Positions 6,953 to 13,798 of a DNA stretch of 25,578 bases are shown here, piece after piece (the stretch's first letter is position 1; the number at the start of each line of letters is the position of its first letter). Origin of the DNA: RZZS01 sp964498755 (GTDB lineage Bacteria; Pseudomonadota; Alphaproteobacteria; Micavibrionales; Micavibrionaceae); the NCBI GenBank assembly GCA_964498755.1, contig CAZCIB010000033.1:1-25578 (forward strand), given 5' to 3'. The position numbers and the translations under genes were made by a program. Below the pieces are notes generated by a model. The model saw only the letters and a list, made by a program, of their open reading frames with translations. It did no database searches and was not told where the DNA came from.

Positions 6953-8278
6953 TCAATCCGTCGGACTGGAATTGAGGATATACGGCAATTCATTTTGTTC
7001 CCATTCTATTTTGACACAAGCGCCGCCATTTTCAGCGTTAAAAAATGATACTTTCGCCTGCGTGGATTCGAGTAAAGTTTTCGCGATAAACACGCCAAGG
7101 CCCATGTTCTTGCCGTTTCCGCCGCGTGAACTGACATAGGGCTCGCCGATCTTTTTCAGAACGTCCCTTGAAAACCCCGGCCCGTCATCCTGAATAACGA
7201 TATGGACGCGATCCTCGTTCCAGCCGTATTGCAGCGTCACGGCGTCAGAGGCGAACTGCATGGCGTTCTGAATAAAATTGCCGACGCCGTAGATAATCTC
7301 CGGCGTTTTCAAGAAGCGCGGTTCTGGCCCGGTCGTCTGGTTCGGGACGATGCTTGTTTTTATAGCGGGTGCTTCCCTGTCGTAGCGCTCGCTTAGAAGC
7401 ATTAAAAGCGCGGCCGGTGTAAGGCCTTCGTCCAGATCGTCGCCGCGCTCGGGCCTGCTGGAGAATTCGTCGAGAATTTGCTTGCATCGCTTGATTTGTT
7501 TGAGCAAGGCAAGGACGTCATCCGCATGCGCGTCGTTTTCTTTTATTTCGCTCACCATATCGCTGACGATAAGGGAAATGGTGTTAAGCGGACTGCCCAG
7601 CGCGTGCGCAGTCGCTGCGGCCTGCGCGCCGAGGGCCGTTTGCTTTTGCTGTTCGGCGAGAGCCGCGCGCACGGCCTTGTGGGCGTCCTGCAGCTTTCGC
7701 GCTTCTTTTGATGCGCGCCAGACGTAAAAGCCGTTAAACGCCACCGCAAAGCCGAGCGCAAACCAGAGGCCCGTTTTATAAAGCGCGGGGAAGGCGTATT
7801 CTTCCTGAGGCCAGGCGAGCGGCATGGAAATAAATTCAAGCGTTGTAATTGCGATCAGCGCCAGAAGGCCGATGATAGCGGCGTAACGGCTGGACAGAAG
7901 CGTGGCTCCAACCGTGACGGGCGCAAGGATCAGGATGACAAACGGGTTTTCGATGCCGCCCGTGAGGGCAACAAGCCCGGAAATCTGAAGCGTGTCGAAC
8001 GCCAGATAGGCCGCGATGCTTCTTTGCGGAGGGAATGCGGCGGCTCCGGCTTTGTAAGTTGCCAGAAGATTAACGACAACCGAGAGCGCAATCAGACCGA
8101 AACATAACGCGAGCGGCAGGGGAATGTTCAGCAGAAAATATGTAATCAAAATCGTCAGACTCTGTCCGGCAATAGCGATCCAGCGGATGTGAATCAGCGT
8201 TCTTAATGATATTCCGGGGGCGTTAACGCTGCTGTCTGACATATCTTTATGATGTTTTGGGGTGATGACGCTTGACAT
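6953..8278 (-). CDS. regB: Redox sensor histidine kinase RegB/PrrB/ActS family
   Basis: Membrane kinase that phosphorylates RegA in response to quinone and redox state. The 441-residue protein has about six membrane helices in residues 28-185, including the quinone-site motif GGIENPF at 107-113. A coiled linker leads to the H-box ATAHALGSPLNTI with His225, then RCKQIL with Cys265, the position of the redox-active cysteine in Rhodobacter RegB. The ATP-binding domain has an N-box (FIQNAMQFAS), DDGPGF and MGLGVFIAKTLLE. The H-box has Ala where most histidine kinases have Glu next to the phospho-histidine. No Shine-Dalgarno is evident at the ATG at 8278; an in-frame ATG at 8242 is the alternative, but the longer form gives the conserved numbering. 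It overlaps a promoter-like sequence for divergent rpmB. Confidence 0.94.
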   Translation of the reverse strand: MSSVITPKHHKDMSDSSVNAPGISLRTLIHIRWIAIAGQSLTILITYFLLNIPLPLALCFGLIALSVVVNLLATYKAGAAAFPPQRSIAAYLAFDTLQISGLVALTGGIENPFVILILAPVTVGATLLSSRYAAIIGLLALIAITTLEFISMPLAWPQEEYAFPALYKTGLWFALGFAVAFNGFYVWRASKEARKLQDAHKAVRAALAEQQKQTALGAQAAATAHALGSPLNTISLIVSDMVSEIKENDAHADDVLALLKQIKRCKQILDEFSSRPERGDDLDEGLTPAALLMLLSERYDREAPAIKTSIVPNQTTGPEPRFLKTPEIIYGVGNFIQNAMQFASDAVTLQYGWNEDRVHIVIQDDGPGFSRDVLKKIGEPYVSSRGGNGKNMGLGVFIAKTLLESTQAKVSFFNAENGGACVKIEWEQNELPYILNSSPTD

Positions 8279-8299
8279 TTATGACCATTTAAGAATAAA
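8272..8299 (+). promoter_or_regulatory. Candidate sigma-70 promoter for rpmB
   Basis: A perfect TTGACA at 8272-8277 is followed after 16 bases by AATAAA at 8294-8299 (four of six to TATAAT). It points toward rpmB, 116 bases away, and overlaps the first codons of the divergent regB, so rpmB and regB transcription could interfere. The remaining bases 8300-8414 contain no reading frame I can support. Confidence 0.4.
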
Positions 8300-8414
8300 A
8301 CCACAACTTCGGAATTCGGCTTTGCTGCTGACAAGTCTAGCAGGGCGGGCGCATGAAGGCCAAAGGAAAGGCTGATGGCGCGTTATTCAGGACAGGCGAA
8401 AGGAACGGAGAGCA

Positions 8415-8711
8415 ATGGGCCGCGTTTGCATGATAACGAATAAAAAGGTGATGACGGGCAATAATGTCTCGCACGCCAACAACAAGTCAAAGCGCACGTT
8501 TCTACCGAACGTGCAGGATACGAGCGTTTACAGTGAAGCTCTGGGCCGGAAAATCCGTCTGAGCGTCACTACCGCCGGACTGCGGACGCTGGATCACAAT
8601 GGCGGGCTGGACGCATGGCTGGCCTCGACGGCCAAAACCAAACTGCATCCCAAGCTGCGCCCGGTCAAGGAGCAGGTGGAAGCCGCGCTGGCTCAGAAAC
8701 AGGCATCCTGA
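8415..8711 (+). CDS. rpmB: 50S ribosomal protein L28
   Basis: A 98-residue basic protein of the large ribosomal subunit. The diagnostic L28 stretch is clear: an N-terminal GR.C.IT.K.V.TGNNVSHANN block followed by SKRTFLPNVQD, then LGRKIRLSVTTAGLRTLDHNGGLDAWL. Length agrees with alphaproteobacterial L28, which is longer than the E. coli protein because of the C-terminal LHPKLRPVKEQVEAAL extension. The start has GGAACGGAGAG a few bases upstream, a good Shine-Dalgarno. It lies in front of tgt with a 24-base gap, so the two may be co-transcribed, and it is divergent from regB. Confidence 0.97.
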   Translation: MGRVCMITNKKVMTGNNVSHANNKSKRTFLPNVQDTSVYSEALGRKIRLSVTTAGLRTLDHNGGLDAWLASTAKTKLHPKLRPVKEQVEAALAQKQAS

Positions 8712-8735
8712 AGAAAAGGGCGTCATAGGTAACCG

Positions 8736-9920
8736 ATGACGCTTTATCCTGAATTCGATTTTCAGATCACTGCGAAAGCGGACGATAGCGCGGCCCGGGT
8801 CGGCTCGCTTAAAACGCCGCACGGCGTCGTCGAGACGCCGAACTATATTTTCTGCGCAACGAAAGCCAGCATTAAGGGTCTTACGCCCGCGCTTGTCCGG
8901 GAAGCGGGCGCGGACATTATTCTCTCCAACACCTATCATCTGATGATCCAGCCCGGCGCGGAAGTTATAGCACGCCAGGGCGGCATTCATCAGTTCATGA
9001 ACTGGGGCGGGCCGATGCTGACCGACAGCGGCGGCTACCAGATTTTTTCCATGCAGCATGGCGGCGTAGCGGATGAGATCAAAGGCCGAAGACAACACGC
9101 AGGGCGCGAGAACTCCCTGCTGGAGATTACGGAGGAAGGAGCCCTGTTCCGCAAATATACGGACGGGTCCAAATTCAAAATCACTCCCGAAATATCAATC
9201 GACATGCAAAGAAAGATCGGCGCGGACCTTATCGTCGGATTTGACGAACTGACCGCCTATCATGACAGCCGCGATTATACCGCGCGTTCCATGGACCGGA
9301 CGCATCGCTGGGAAGACAGGTGCATTGAGGAATTCAAACGTGGCAATGATGGTCGCCAGGCGCTTTACGGCGTTATTCAGGGCGGCGTGTATCAGGACCT
9401 GAGGCGGCAATGCTGCGAGTATACGGCGGACAGACCCTTCTTTGGCACGGCTGTTGGCGGCTGTCTCGGCGGCAGCGAAGAGGAAATGCGCGAGGTCGTT
9501 TCGTGGTGCATGCCGCATGTGCATCCGGAAAGGCCTGTTCATCTGCTCGGCATCGGCAGGATAAGGGACGTGTTTGAATTTGTGCGTATGGGCATAGATA
9601 CGTTCGACTGCGTTATTCCTACGCGTATGGCCCGTCACGGCATGGCGCTGGTTAAAGGACACCCGGATGAGCGCATCAATCTCAAGAACGCCAAATTCCG
9701 CGATGATCCTGAGCCGTTAGACGCCAGTCTTGAGGTTCCGGCATCCAGGGATTTCTCAAAAGCCTATTTGCACCATCTGCTGAAGGCGGGGGAAAGTCTC
9801 GCAGGCGGGCTTTTAACGCAGCATAATATCGCCGTTATGGCGCGACTGATGCGGGAAATCAGGTATGCCATACCGCGAGGCGCGCTTGACGCTCTTGAAA
9901 AAGAGTGGCTTGGAGATTGA
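8736..9920 (+). CDS. tgt: tRNA-guanine transglycosylase, atypical and lacking the zinc cysteines
   Basis: TGT swaps guanine-34 of GUN-anticodon tRNAs for a 7-deazaguanine (preQ1 in most bacteria, queuine in eukaryotes). This 394-residue protein keeps the catalytic residues: Asp97 in LTDSGGYQIFSM and nucleophile Asp291 in DTFDCVIPTR. Three departures stand out. The zinc motif C-x-C-x-x-C is replaced by Leu332, Val334 and Ser337 in DASLEVPAS; only the fourth ligand, His363, remains. Pocket positions known from Zymomonas TGT as Cys158 and Val233 are Leu172 (FDEL) and Gly245 (GGCLGGS); Gly at the latter site is the eukaryotic state. An insertion of roughly 20 residues (about 106-127) follows the first catalytic motif. 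No queA or other queuosine gene is adjacent. It probably acts on tRNA with another base preference, possibly queuine salvage; this is inference. Confidence 0.9.
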   Translation: MTLYPEFDFQITAKADDSAARVGSLKTPHGVVETPNYIFCATKASIKGLTPALVREAGADIILSNTYHLMIQPGAEVIARQGGIHQFMNWGGPMLTDSGGYQIFSMQHGGVADEIKGRRQHAGRENSLLEITEEGALFRKYTDGSKFKITPEISIDMQRKIGADLIVGFDELTAYHDSRDYTARSMDRTHRWEDRCIEEFKRGNDGRQALYGVIQGGVYQDLRRQCCEYTADRPFFGTAVGGCLGGSEEEMREVVSWCMPHVHPERPVHLLGIGRIRDVFEFVRMGIDTFDCVIPTRMARHGMALVKGHPDERINLKNAKFRDDPEPLDASLEVPASRDFSKAYLHHLLKAGESLAGGLLTQHNIAVMARLMREIRYAIPRGALDALEKEWLGD

Positions 9921-9944
9921 TGCCGCACGCCGCGCGCCTTGTTC

Positions 9945-9973
9945 TTTACCCTTCATAGCCTGTTGTATATAAT
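9945..9973 (+). promoter_or_regulatory. Sigma-70 promoter for the degenerate GGDEF gene
   Basis: TTTACC at 9945-9950 (four of six to TTGACA), a 17-base spacer, and a perfect TATAAT at 9968-9973. It lies 34 bases before the ATG at 10008, in the short gap after tgt, and would give the downstream genes their own start of transcription. Confidence 0.6.
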
Positions 9974-10007
9974 CTGTATGTTTTTACGGTACTGAAAGGC
10001 CGCATTC

Positions 10008-10928
10008 ATGTCCTTGGGATATAGAGACGATAACGAAGCCAAGCTCAAGGTCCTCATTCCGATACTGGATGAATACAGCGAATGGTACGGCCGCGTCATT
10101 CGTCAGGCTTTTTATCCTGAAGTTTACGGAGACCCGGAGAGGGCGCGCCATCCGCAAACTTTTCACAGCTGGCTGGAAAACCCGGAGGGAACGGAGAACA
10201 TCGATGAAGTAGCGCTTGAAAAGCTCAAGGCGTTAGCCGATGAAATGCACGCGGCCGCAGTCACCTTGATAGGCGCTGGACAACATGCGGATGGCAACCC
10301 GAATGTCGAGTTGCTGGATAATTTTATTAATCTGCATGACGAGTTTGTCGCGCTTGTCAGGCGTATCGAGCGTGACAGCCTGCTCGCTGACAGCGGTATG
10401 GATACCCTGACGGGGCTGCGCACCGAGGACGTCATGATGAAGGATTTGCAACGTGAAATGGTTCGTATTTCAAGGCATGGCAAACCTTTCTGTTTTTCTT
10501 ACTGCCGGATCGATGGATACGGGGAGTTTGAAAATATGCAGCCGCAAACAGAGGTTGAGCGGGTATTGAGGAAGGTTGCGGAGAATATCAAAACATGTCT
10601 GCGAACATATGATGACGCTTACATTCTCCGTAAGGGCAGGTTTCTTTTATGCTTAAAGCACACGGAAGTGGAGGGCGCGCTCGCCGCCGTTGACCGTTTG
10701 CAGCGTATGCTCTCGGAAGCCGACATCCGTTTTGATCCGGGTACGGGCGAGCGCAATCTGACTATGTCTTTCATAACCGCCGAGCCGGAGCAAAACGAGG
10801 ATATTTCGGAAACGATTTCGCTGATAACAAAAGACCTTGACGGTATGCCGGGCGAAACAAGCCAGTCCCTGCAATATTTTGAGGTGAGCCCGTTACAACG
10901 ATATGTGAGAGCGGAAAATGAGGGCTAG
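10008..10928 (+). CDS. DgcZ-like protein with a degenerate GGDEF domain
   Basis: A 306-residue soluble protein laid out like E. coli DgcZ: an all-helical N-terminal domain (about 12-125) resembling the zinc-binding CZB domain, then DTLTGL at 132-137 and a GGDEF-type fold to about residue 290. Both active parts are altered. The GG[DE]EF loop reads LRKGRF (207-212) and the metal-binding DIDxFK motif reads RIDGYG (167-172), so diguanylate cyclase activity is not expected. In the helical domain the positions of the CZB His/Cys ligands are largely replaced, although FHSWLENPEG recalls the family's FG.W...G. It may be a c-di-GMP or protein-binding sensor, or an inactive pseudo-enzyme. A GAAAGG Shine-Dalgarno precedes the ATG and a good promoter lies at 9945-9973. 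Assignment rests on motif order, not on strong identity. Confidence 0.65.
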   Translation: MSLGYRDDNEAKLKVLIPILDEYSEWYGRVIRQAFYPEVYGDPERARHPQTFHSWLENPEGTENIDEVALEKLKALADEMHAAAVTLIGAGQHADGNPNVELLDNFINLHDEFVALVRRIERDSLLADSGMDTLTGLRTEDVMMKDLQREMVRISRHGKPFCFSYCRIDGYGEFENMQPQTEVERVLRKVAENIKTCLRTYDDAYILRKGRFLLCLKHTEVEGALAAVDRLQRMLSEADIRFDPGTGERNLTMSFITAEPEQNEDISETISLITKDLDGMPGETSQSLQYFEVSPLQRYVRAENEG

Positions 10929-10976
10929 ACTTCCGCATGCCCTGAAAATTCCCGATCGCCTTGAAAGGACGTCAAG

Positions 10977-11639
10977 ATGACGATGAATCTCCCTGTTCGC
11001 GGGCAAGTCCGCTCCACTCTTGTCGTGTGCGATCACCCTCTGATCCGGCATAAGTTAACGCGTATGCGGGATAAAAATTGCGCTTCCAGCCTTTTTCGTC
11101 GTTATCTCAGGGAAATTTCAATGATTATGGCCTCTGACGTAACCAGAGGACTGCAAACGGAATCTATAGAGATCGAAACGCCGCTCACAAAAACGCAGGG
11201 TGACAGGATCGCCGGCGCGCCGCCGCTGGTTGTGCCTGTGCTGCGGGCTGGCTTGACAATGGCCGAGGGGTTTCTTGATGTAATGCCTGAAGCTGTTGTC
11301 GGACATATCGGCGTTTACCGCGACCACGACACAAAACGCCCGGTTGAGTATCTTGTCAAACTTCCCGAGGCGATGGGACAAAAAGTCTTCGTGGTAGATC
11401 CGATGCTGGCGACCGGCTATTCAGCTGCGCATGCGTTTCAGTGTCTGATCAAAGCGGGATTTCACCCGGATCAATGCGCCATGGTCGCTCTGGTTGGCGC
11501 GCCGGAGGGGGTAAGGGTCTTTCAGGAAAACTTTCCTGACGTCCCGGTATATCTGGCTGCGCTGGATGAAAAGTTGAATGATGACGCCTATATCGTCCCG
11601 GGTCTCGGGGATGCCGGAGACCGTCTCTTTGGAAGCTGA
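10977..11639 (+). CDS. upp: Uracil phosphoribosyltransferase
   Basis: Pyrimidine salvage enzyme that makes UMP from uracil and PRPP in the cytoplasm. The 220-residue protein has the family's DHPLIRHKLTRMRD start, VVPVLRAGL.M.EGFLD near residues 85-102, HIGVYRD and the PRPP-binding loop VVDPMLATGYSA with DPMLATG at 141-147. It ends in the uracil-binding YIVPGLGDAGDRLFGS. Length is slightly above the usual 208-210 because of the N-terminal extension MTMNLPVRGQVRS. AAAGGA lies about nine bases before the ATG at 10977; the ATG at 10983 is an in-frame alternative. It follows the degenerate GGDEF gene by 48 bases, and the context suggests no special partner. Confidence 0.97.
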   Translation: MTMNLPVRGQVRSTLVVCDHPLIRHKLTRMRDKNCASSLFRRYLREISMIMASDVTRGLQTESIEIETPLTKTQGDRIAGAPPLVVPVLRAGLTMAEGFLDVMPEAVVGHIGVYRDHDTKRPVEYLVKLPEAMGQKVFVVDPMLATGYSAAHAFQCLIKAGFHPDQCAMVALVGAPEGVRVFQENFPDVPVYLAALDEKLNDDAYIVPGLGDAGDRLFGS

Positions 11640-11736
11640 TGAGCGAAAATGAATTTCTAAAGCGGCAAAATTACCATATTTGAAAGGTTTAGCGTTAAAA
11701 TGGTAGAGTTGCTTACTAAGCAGGGTGAAAAAAAAC

Positions 11737-13302
11737 GTGCTGGACTATAGTGCCTTATTCGACAAAATGCCGATCCCGCGGTTTATAGTAAAGCGCGCAG
11801 AAAAGGGCGATTATGTCCTGTTACGGGCGAATGAGCGCGCAATCCAGTATTTTGAACGCGGCAACGTCAATCTTGAAAATGTCAGGCTCGAAACCCTTCT
11901 GGACAGCGAGTATGTCCGGCATTTCGAGCAGTCTTTTGAAGTTTGCCGCAAGCAGAGATGCGCCGTAAGCATCCAGGCTCTTCCCGGCTTGCCTGGCGGC
12001 TTGCGCGTACAGGGGTTTGTCATTAACCCGGTTATAGATAGCGACGGCGATATCAGCATGTTTGACGTCATTGCGCATGCCGACGCGTCGGATCAGTCGA
12101 TGCTTCAGCGTGAGCGCGATGACGCAATCTCGCTGCTTTCTTCGATTTTCGACGTGAGCGAGGTAGGGATTGTCGTATCGGATCAAAACCGGCGCATCGT
12201 CAAGGTGAACGACAGTTTTATCCGTATGTACGGCTGGGCGCGCGAAGAGCTCATAGGATCGGATGTCAGTGATATTGTCACTTCGGATGAGCGGGAGCTG
12301 GCGCGCCGGAATCATGATGATTTCATACGCAGCGGCCAGCGGAGCTCCGGTGAAATGAAAATCATGCGCAAAGATGGATCGATAGCGAACGCGCTTTTTA
12401 CAACGGCCACGCTTGAGCTAAGCCAGAAACGTCGCTTTCAGGTGACGACTGTGATGGATATTACGCTGCGCAAGCAGATGGAGTTGTCCTTGCGCTTTGC
12501 CAAAGAGCAGGCGGACGCCGCCAACCATGCCAAGTCTTCTTTTCTTGCCAATATGAGCCATGAATTGCGAACGCCTTTAAACGCCATTATCGGCTTTTCC
12601 GAAATGATGAAGAATGAGACTTTCGGCAAGCTGGGAAGCGAGAAATACAAGGAGTATCTTGGCGATATCCATTTAAGCGCCCGCCATCTGCTCGAAATTA
12701 TCAATGAAGTTCTCGATATGTCCAAGATTGAAGCTGGCCGGGTCGAGCTGGATGAGTCCTTTATTGAGATTTCGGACCTCGTGTTTTCCGTATCGCGCAT
12801 GGCGGCGTCCCGCGCTTTCAGTAGCGGGCTGACCATAGTTGAAGACATTGAAGAGGACTTGCCGCCTTTATATGCGGACGTGCGGCTTGTCCGGCAAATT
12901 TTGATCAATCTAGTCACCAATGCAGTTAAATTTTCGAGGAACGCCGGTGAGATACGCATCGGAGCAAGGATGAATAAAAATAACGAGTTGGAAGTGATCG
13001 TAGAGGATGAAGGCATTGGCATCGCTCCCGACCAGATAGAGCAGGCCCTTGAGCCTTTCGGACAGGTGAGTAATCCGGATCACGCCTCACGCTTTCAGGG
13101 GACGGGGCTTGGGCTGCCATTGGCGAAGGCCATGGCCGAGCTCCACGGCGGCGCGCTCAGGCTGATTTCCGAGGTCGGGGAAGGCACAACGGTAACTGTT
13201 ATATTCCCCGCGCACAGAACAATAGAGCGGCGCGAGAAAAAAAACGCTGAAAATGAAGGGCTTGATAATCTTACTCTTGGCCTCGCGCAAAAAGCCGAAT
13301 AA
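11737..13302 (+). CDS. PAS-domain sensor histidine kinase (PleC/DivJ-like), orphan
   Basis: A cytosolic kinase of 521 residues with no membrane segment. From the N-terminus: a PAS-like region (about 5-115), a second clearer PAS domain (about 130-245, SIFDVSEVGIVVSDQNRRIV...MRKDGS), a coiled linker, HisKA with phospho-acceptor His275 in FLANMSHELRTPLNAIIGFS, and an ATPase domain with QILINLVTNAVKFS, EDEGIGIA and GTGLGLPLAKAM. The run of EYLGDIHLSARHLLEIINEV and LDMSKIEAG matches the alphaproteobacterial PleC/DivJ/PdhS kinases that act on DivK/PleD in the cell-cycle circuit; the substrate here is unknown because no response regulator is adjacent. I chose the GTG at 11737 because AGGG sits 11 bases before it; a GTG at 11725 is in frame but overlaps that site. 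No ATG is available nearby. Confidence 0.92.
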   Translation: MLDYSALFDKMPIPRFIVKRAEKGDYVLLRANERAIQYFERGNVNLENVRLETLLDSEYVRHFEQSFEVCRKQRCAVSIQALPGLPGGLRVQGFVINPVIDSDGDISMFDVIAHADASDQSMLQRERDDAISLLSSIFDVSEVGIVVSDQNRRIVKVNDSFIRMYGWAREELIGSDVSDIVTSDERELARRNHDDFIRSGQRSSGEMKIMRKDGSIANALFTTATLELSQKRRFQVTTVMDITLRKQMELSLRFAKEQADAANHAKSSFLANMSHELRTPLNAIIGFSEMMKNETFGKLGSEKYKEYLGDIHLSARHLLEIINEVLDMSKIEAGRVELDESFIEISDLVFSVSRMAASRAFSSGLTIVEDIEEDLPPLYADVRLVRQILINLVTNAVKFSRNAGEIRIGARMNKNNELEVIVEDEGIGIAPDQIEQALEPFGQVSNPDHASRFQGTGLGLPLAKAMAELHGGALRLISEVGEGTTVTVIFPAHRTIERREKKNAENEGLDNLTLGLAQKAE

Positions 13303-13310
13303 GCTCGGGT

Positions 13311-13341
13311 TTCAAGAACAAGTCCATTCATTGCTCTTGAG
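13311..13341. promoter_or_regulatory. Inverted repeat upstream of the fur-like gene
   Basis: TTCAAGAACA (13311-13320) and TGCTCTTGAG (13332-13341) are inverted copies agreeing at eight of ten positions, 11 bases apart, placed 18 bases before the ATG of the Fur-family gene. It could be an autoregulatory operator or a hairpin ending the kinase message; no T-run follows, which argues against a terminator. Confidence 0.35.
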
Positions 13342-13359
13342 AACAAAAAGGTGATTAAA

Positions 13360-13764
13360 ATGTCCGATCTGGAAACGCAGTGCATTAAGGCCGGCCTGAA
13401 AATGACGGACCAGCGCAAGACGATTTTAAAAGTGATTGAGGATTCAGACGATCATCCTTCAGTTGAGACCGTATATGAGCGATCCCGCGCTATAAATCCG
13501 GCGATTAGCATGGCCACAGTATACAGAACGCTCAATCTTCTGGACGAGATCGGCGCAGTTATACGCCACGACTTTAAGCAGAATTTCTCGCGCTACGAGT
13601 TGAATAACAGGCATCACGATCACCTGATTGATCTGGATAGCGGTAACGTCGAAGAATTCCATGACAATGAACTTGAAGCGATGATCAGGGCAATAGCCGA
13701 AAAAATGGGCTATGACATCGTAGACCACAGGGTCGAACTTTACTGCAAGCGCAAGACCGGATAG
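13360..13764 (+). CDS. Fur/Mur-family metal-responsive regulator
   Basis: A 134-residue repressor of the Fur family, which binds DNA when loaded with iron or manganese. The winged helix is visible (ISMATVYRTLNLLDEIG at about 49-65), followed by the sensor block HHDHLIDLDSG (85-95), EEFHDNELEAM (98-108) and VDHRVELY (121-128). The structural CxxC zinc site of classic Fur is absent (DLDSG where Fur has CxxCG), as in the alphaproteobacterial Fur/Mur group, so iron or manganese homeostasis is likely but the metal cannot be named. The ATG at 13360 is chosen because AAAAGG lies about eight bases upstream; the GTG at 13351 overlaps that site. An inverted repeat just upstream may mediate autoregulation. 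It precedes prfC by 34 bases. Confidence 0.92.
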   Translation: MSDLETQCIKAGLKMTDQRKTILKVIEDSDDHPSVETVYERSRAINPAISMATVYRTLNLLDEIGAVIRHDFKQNFSRYELNNRHHDHLIDLDSGNVEEFHDNELEAMIRAIAEKMGYDIVDHRVELYCKRKTG

Positions 13765-13798
13765 GGTCTTTTTCAAAAAATTCCAGGGCAAACAAAGT

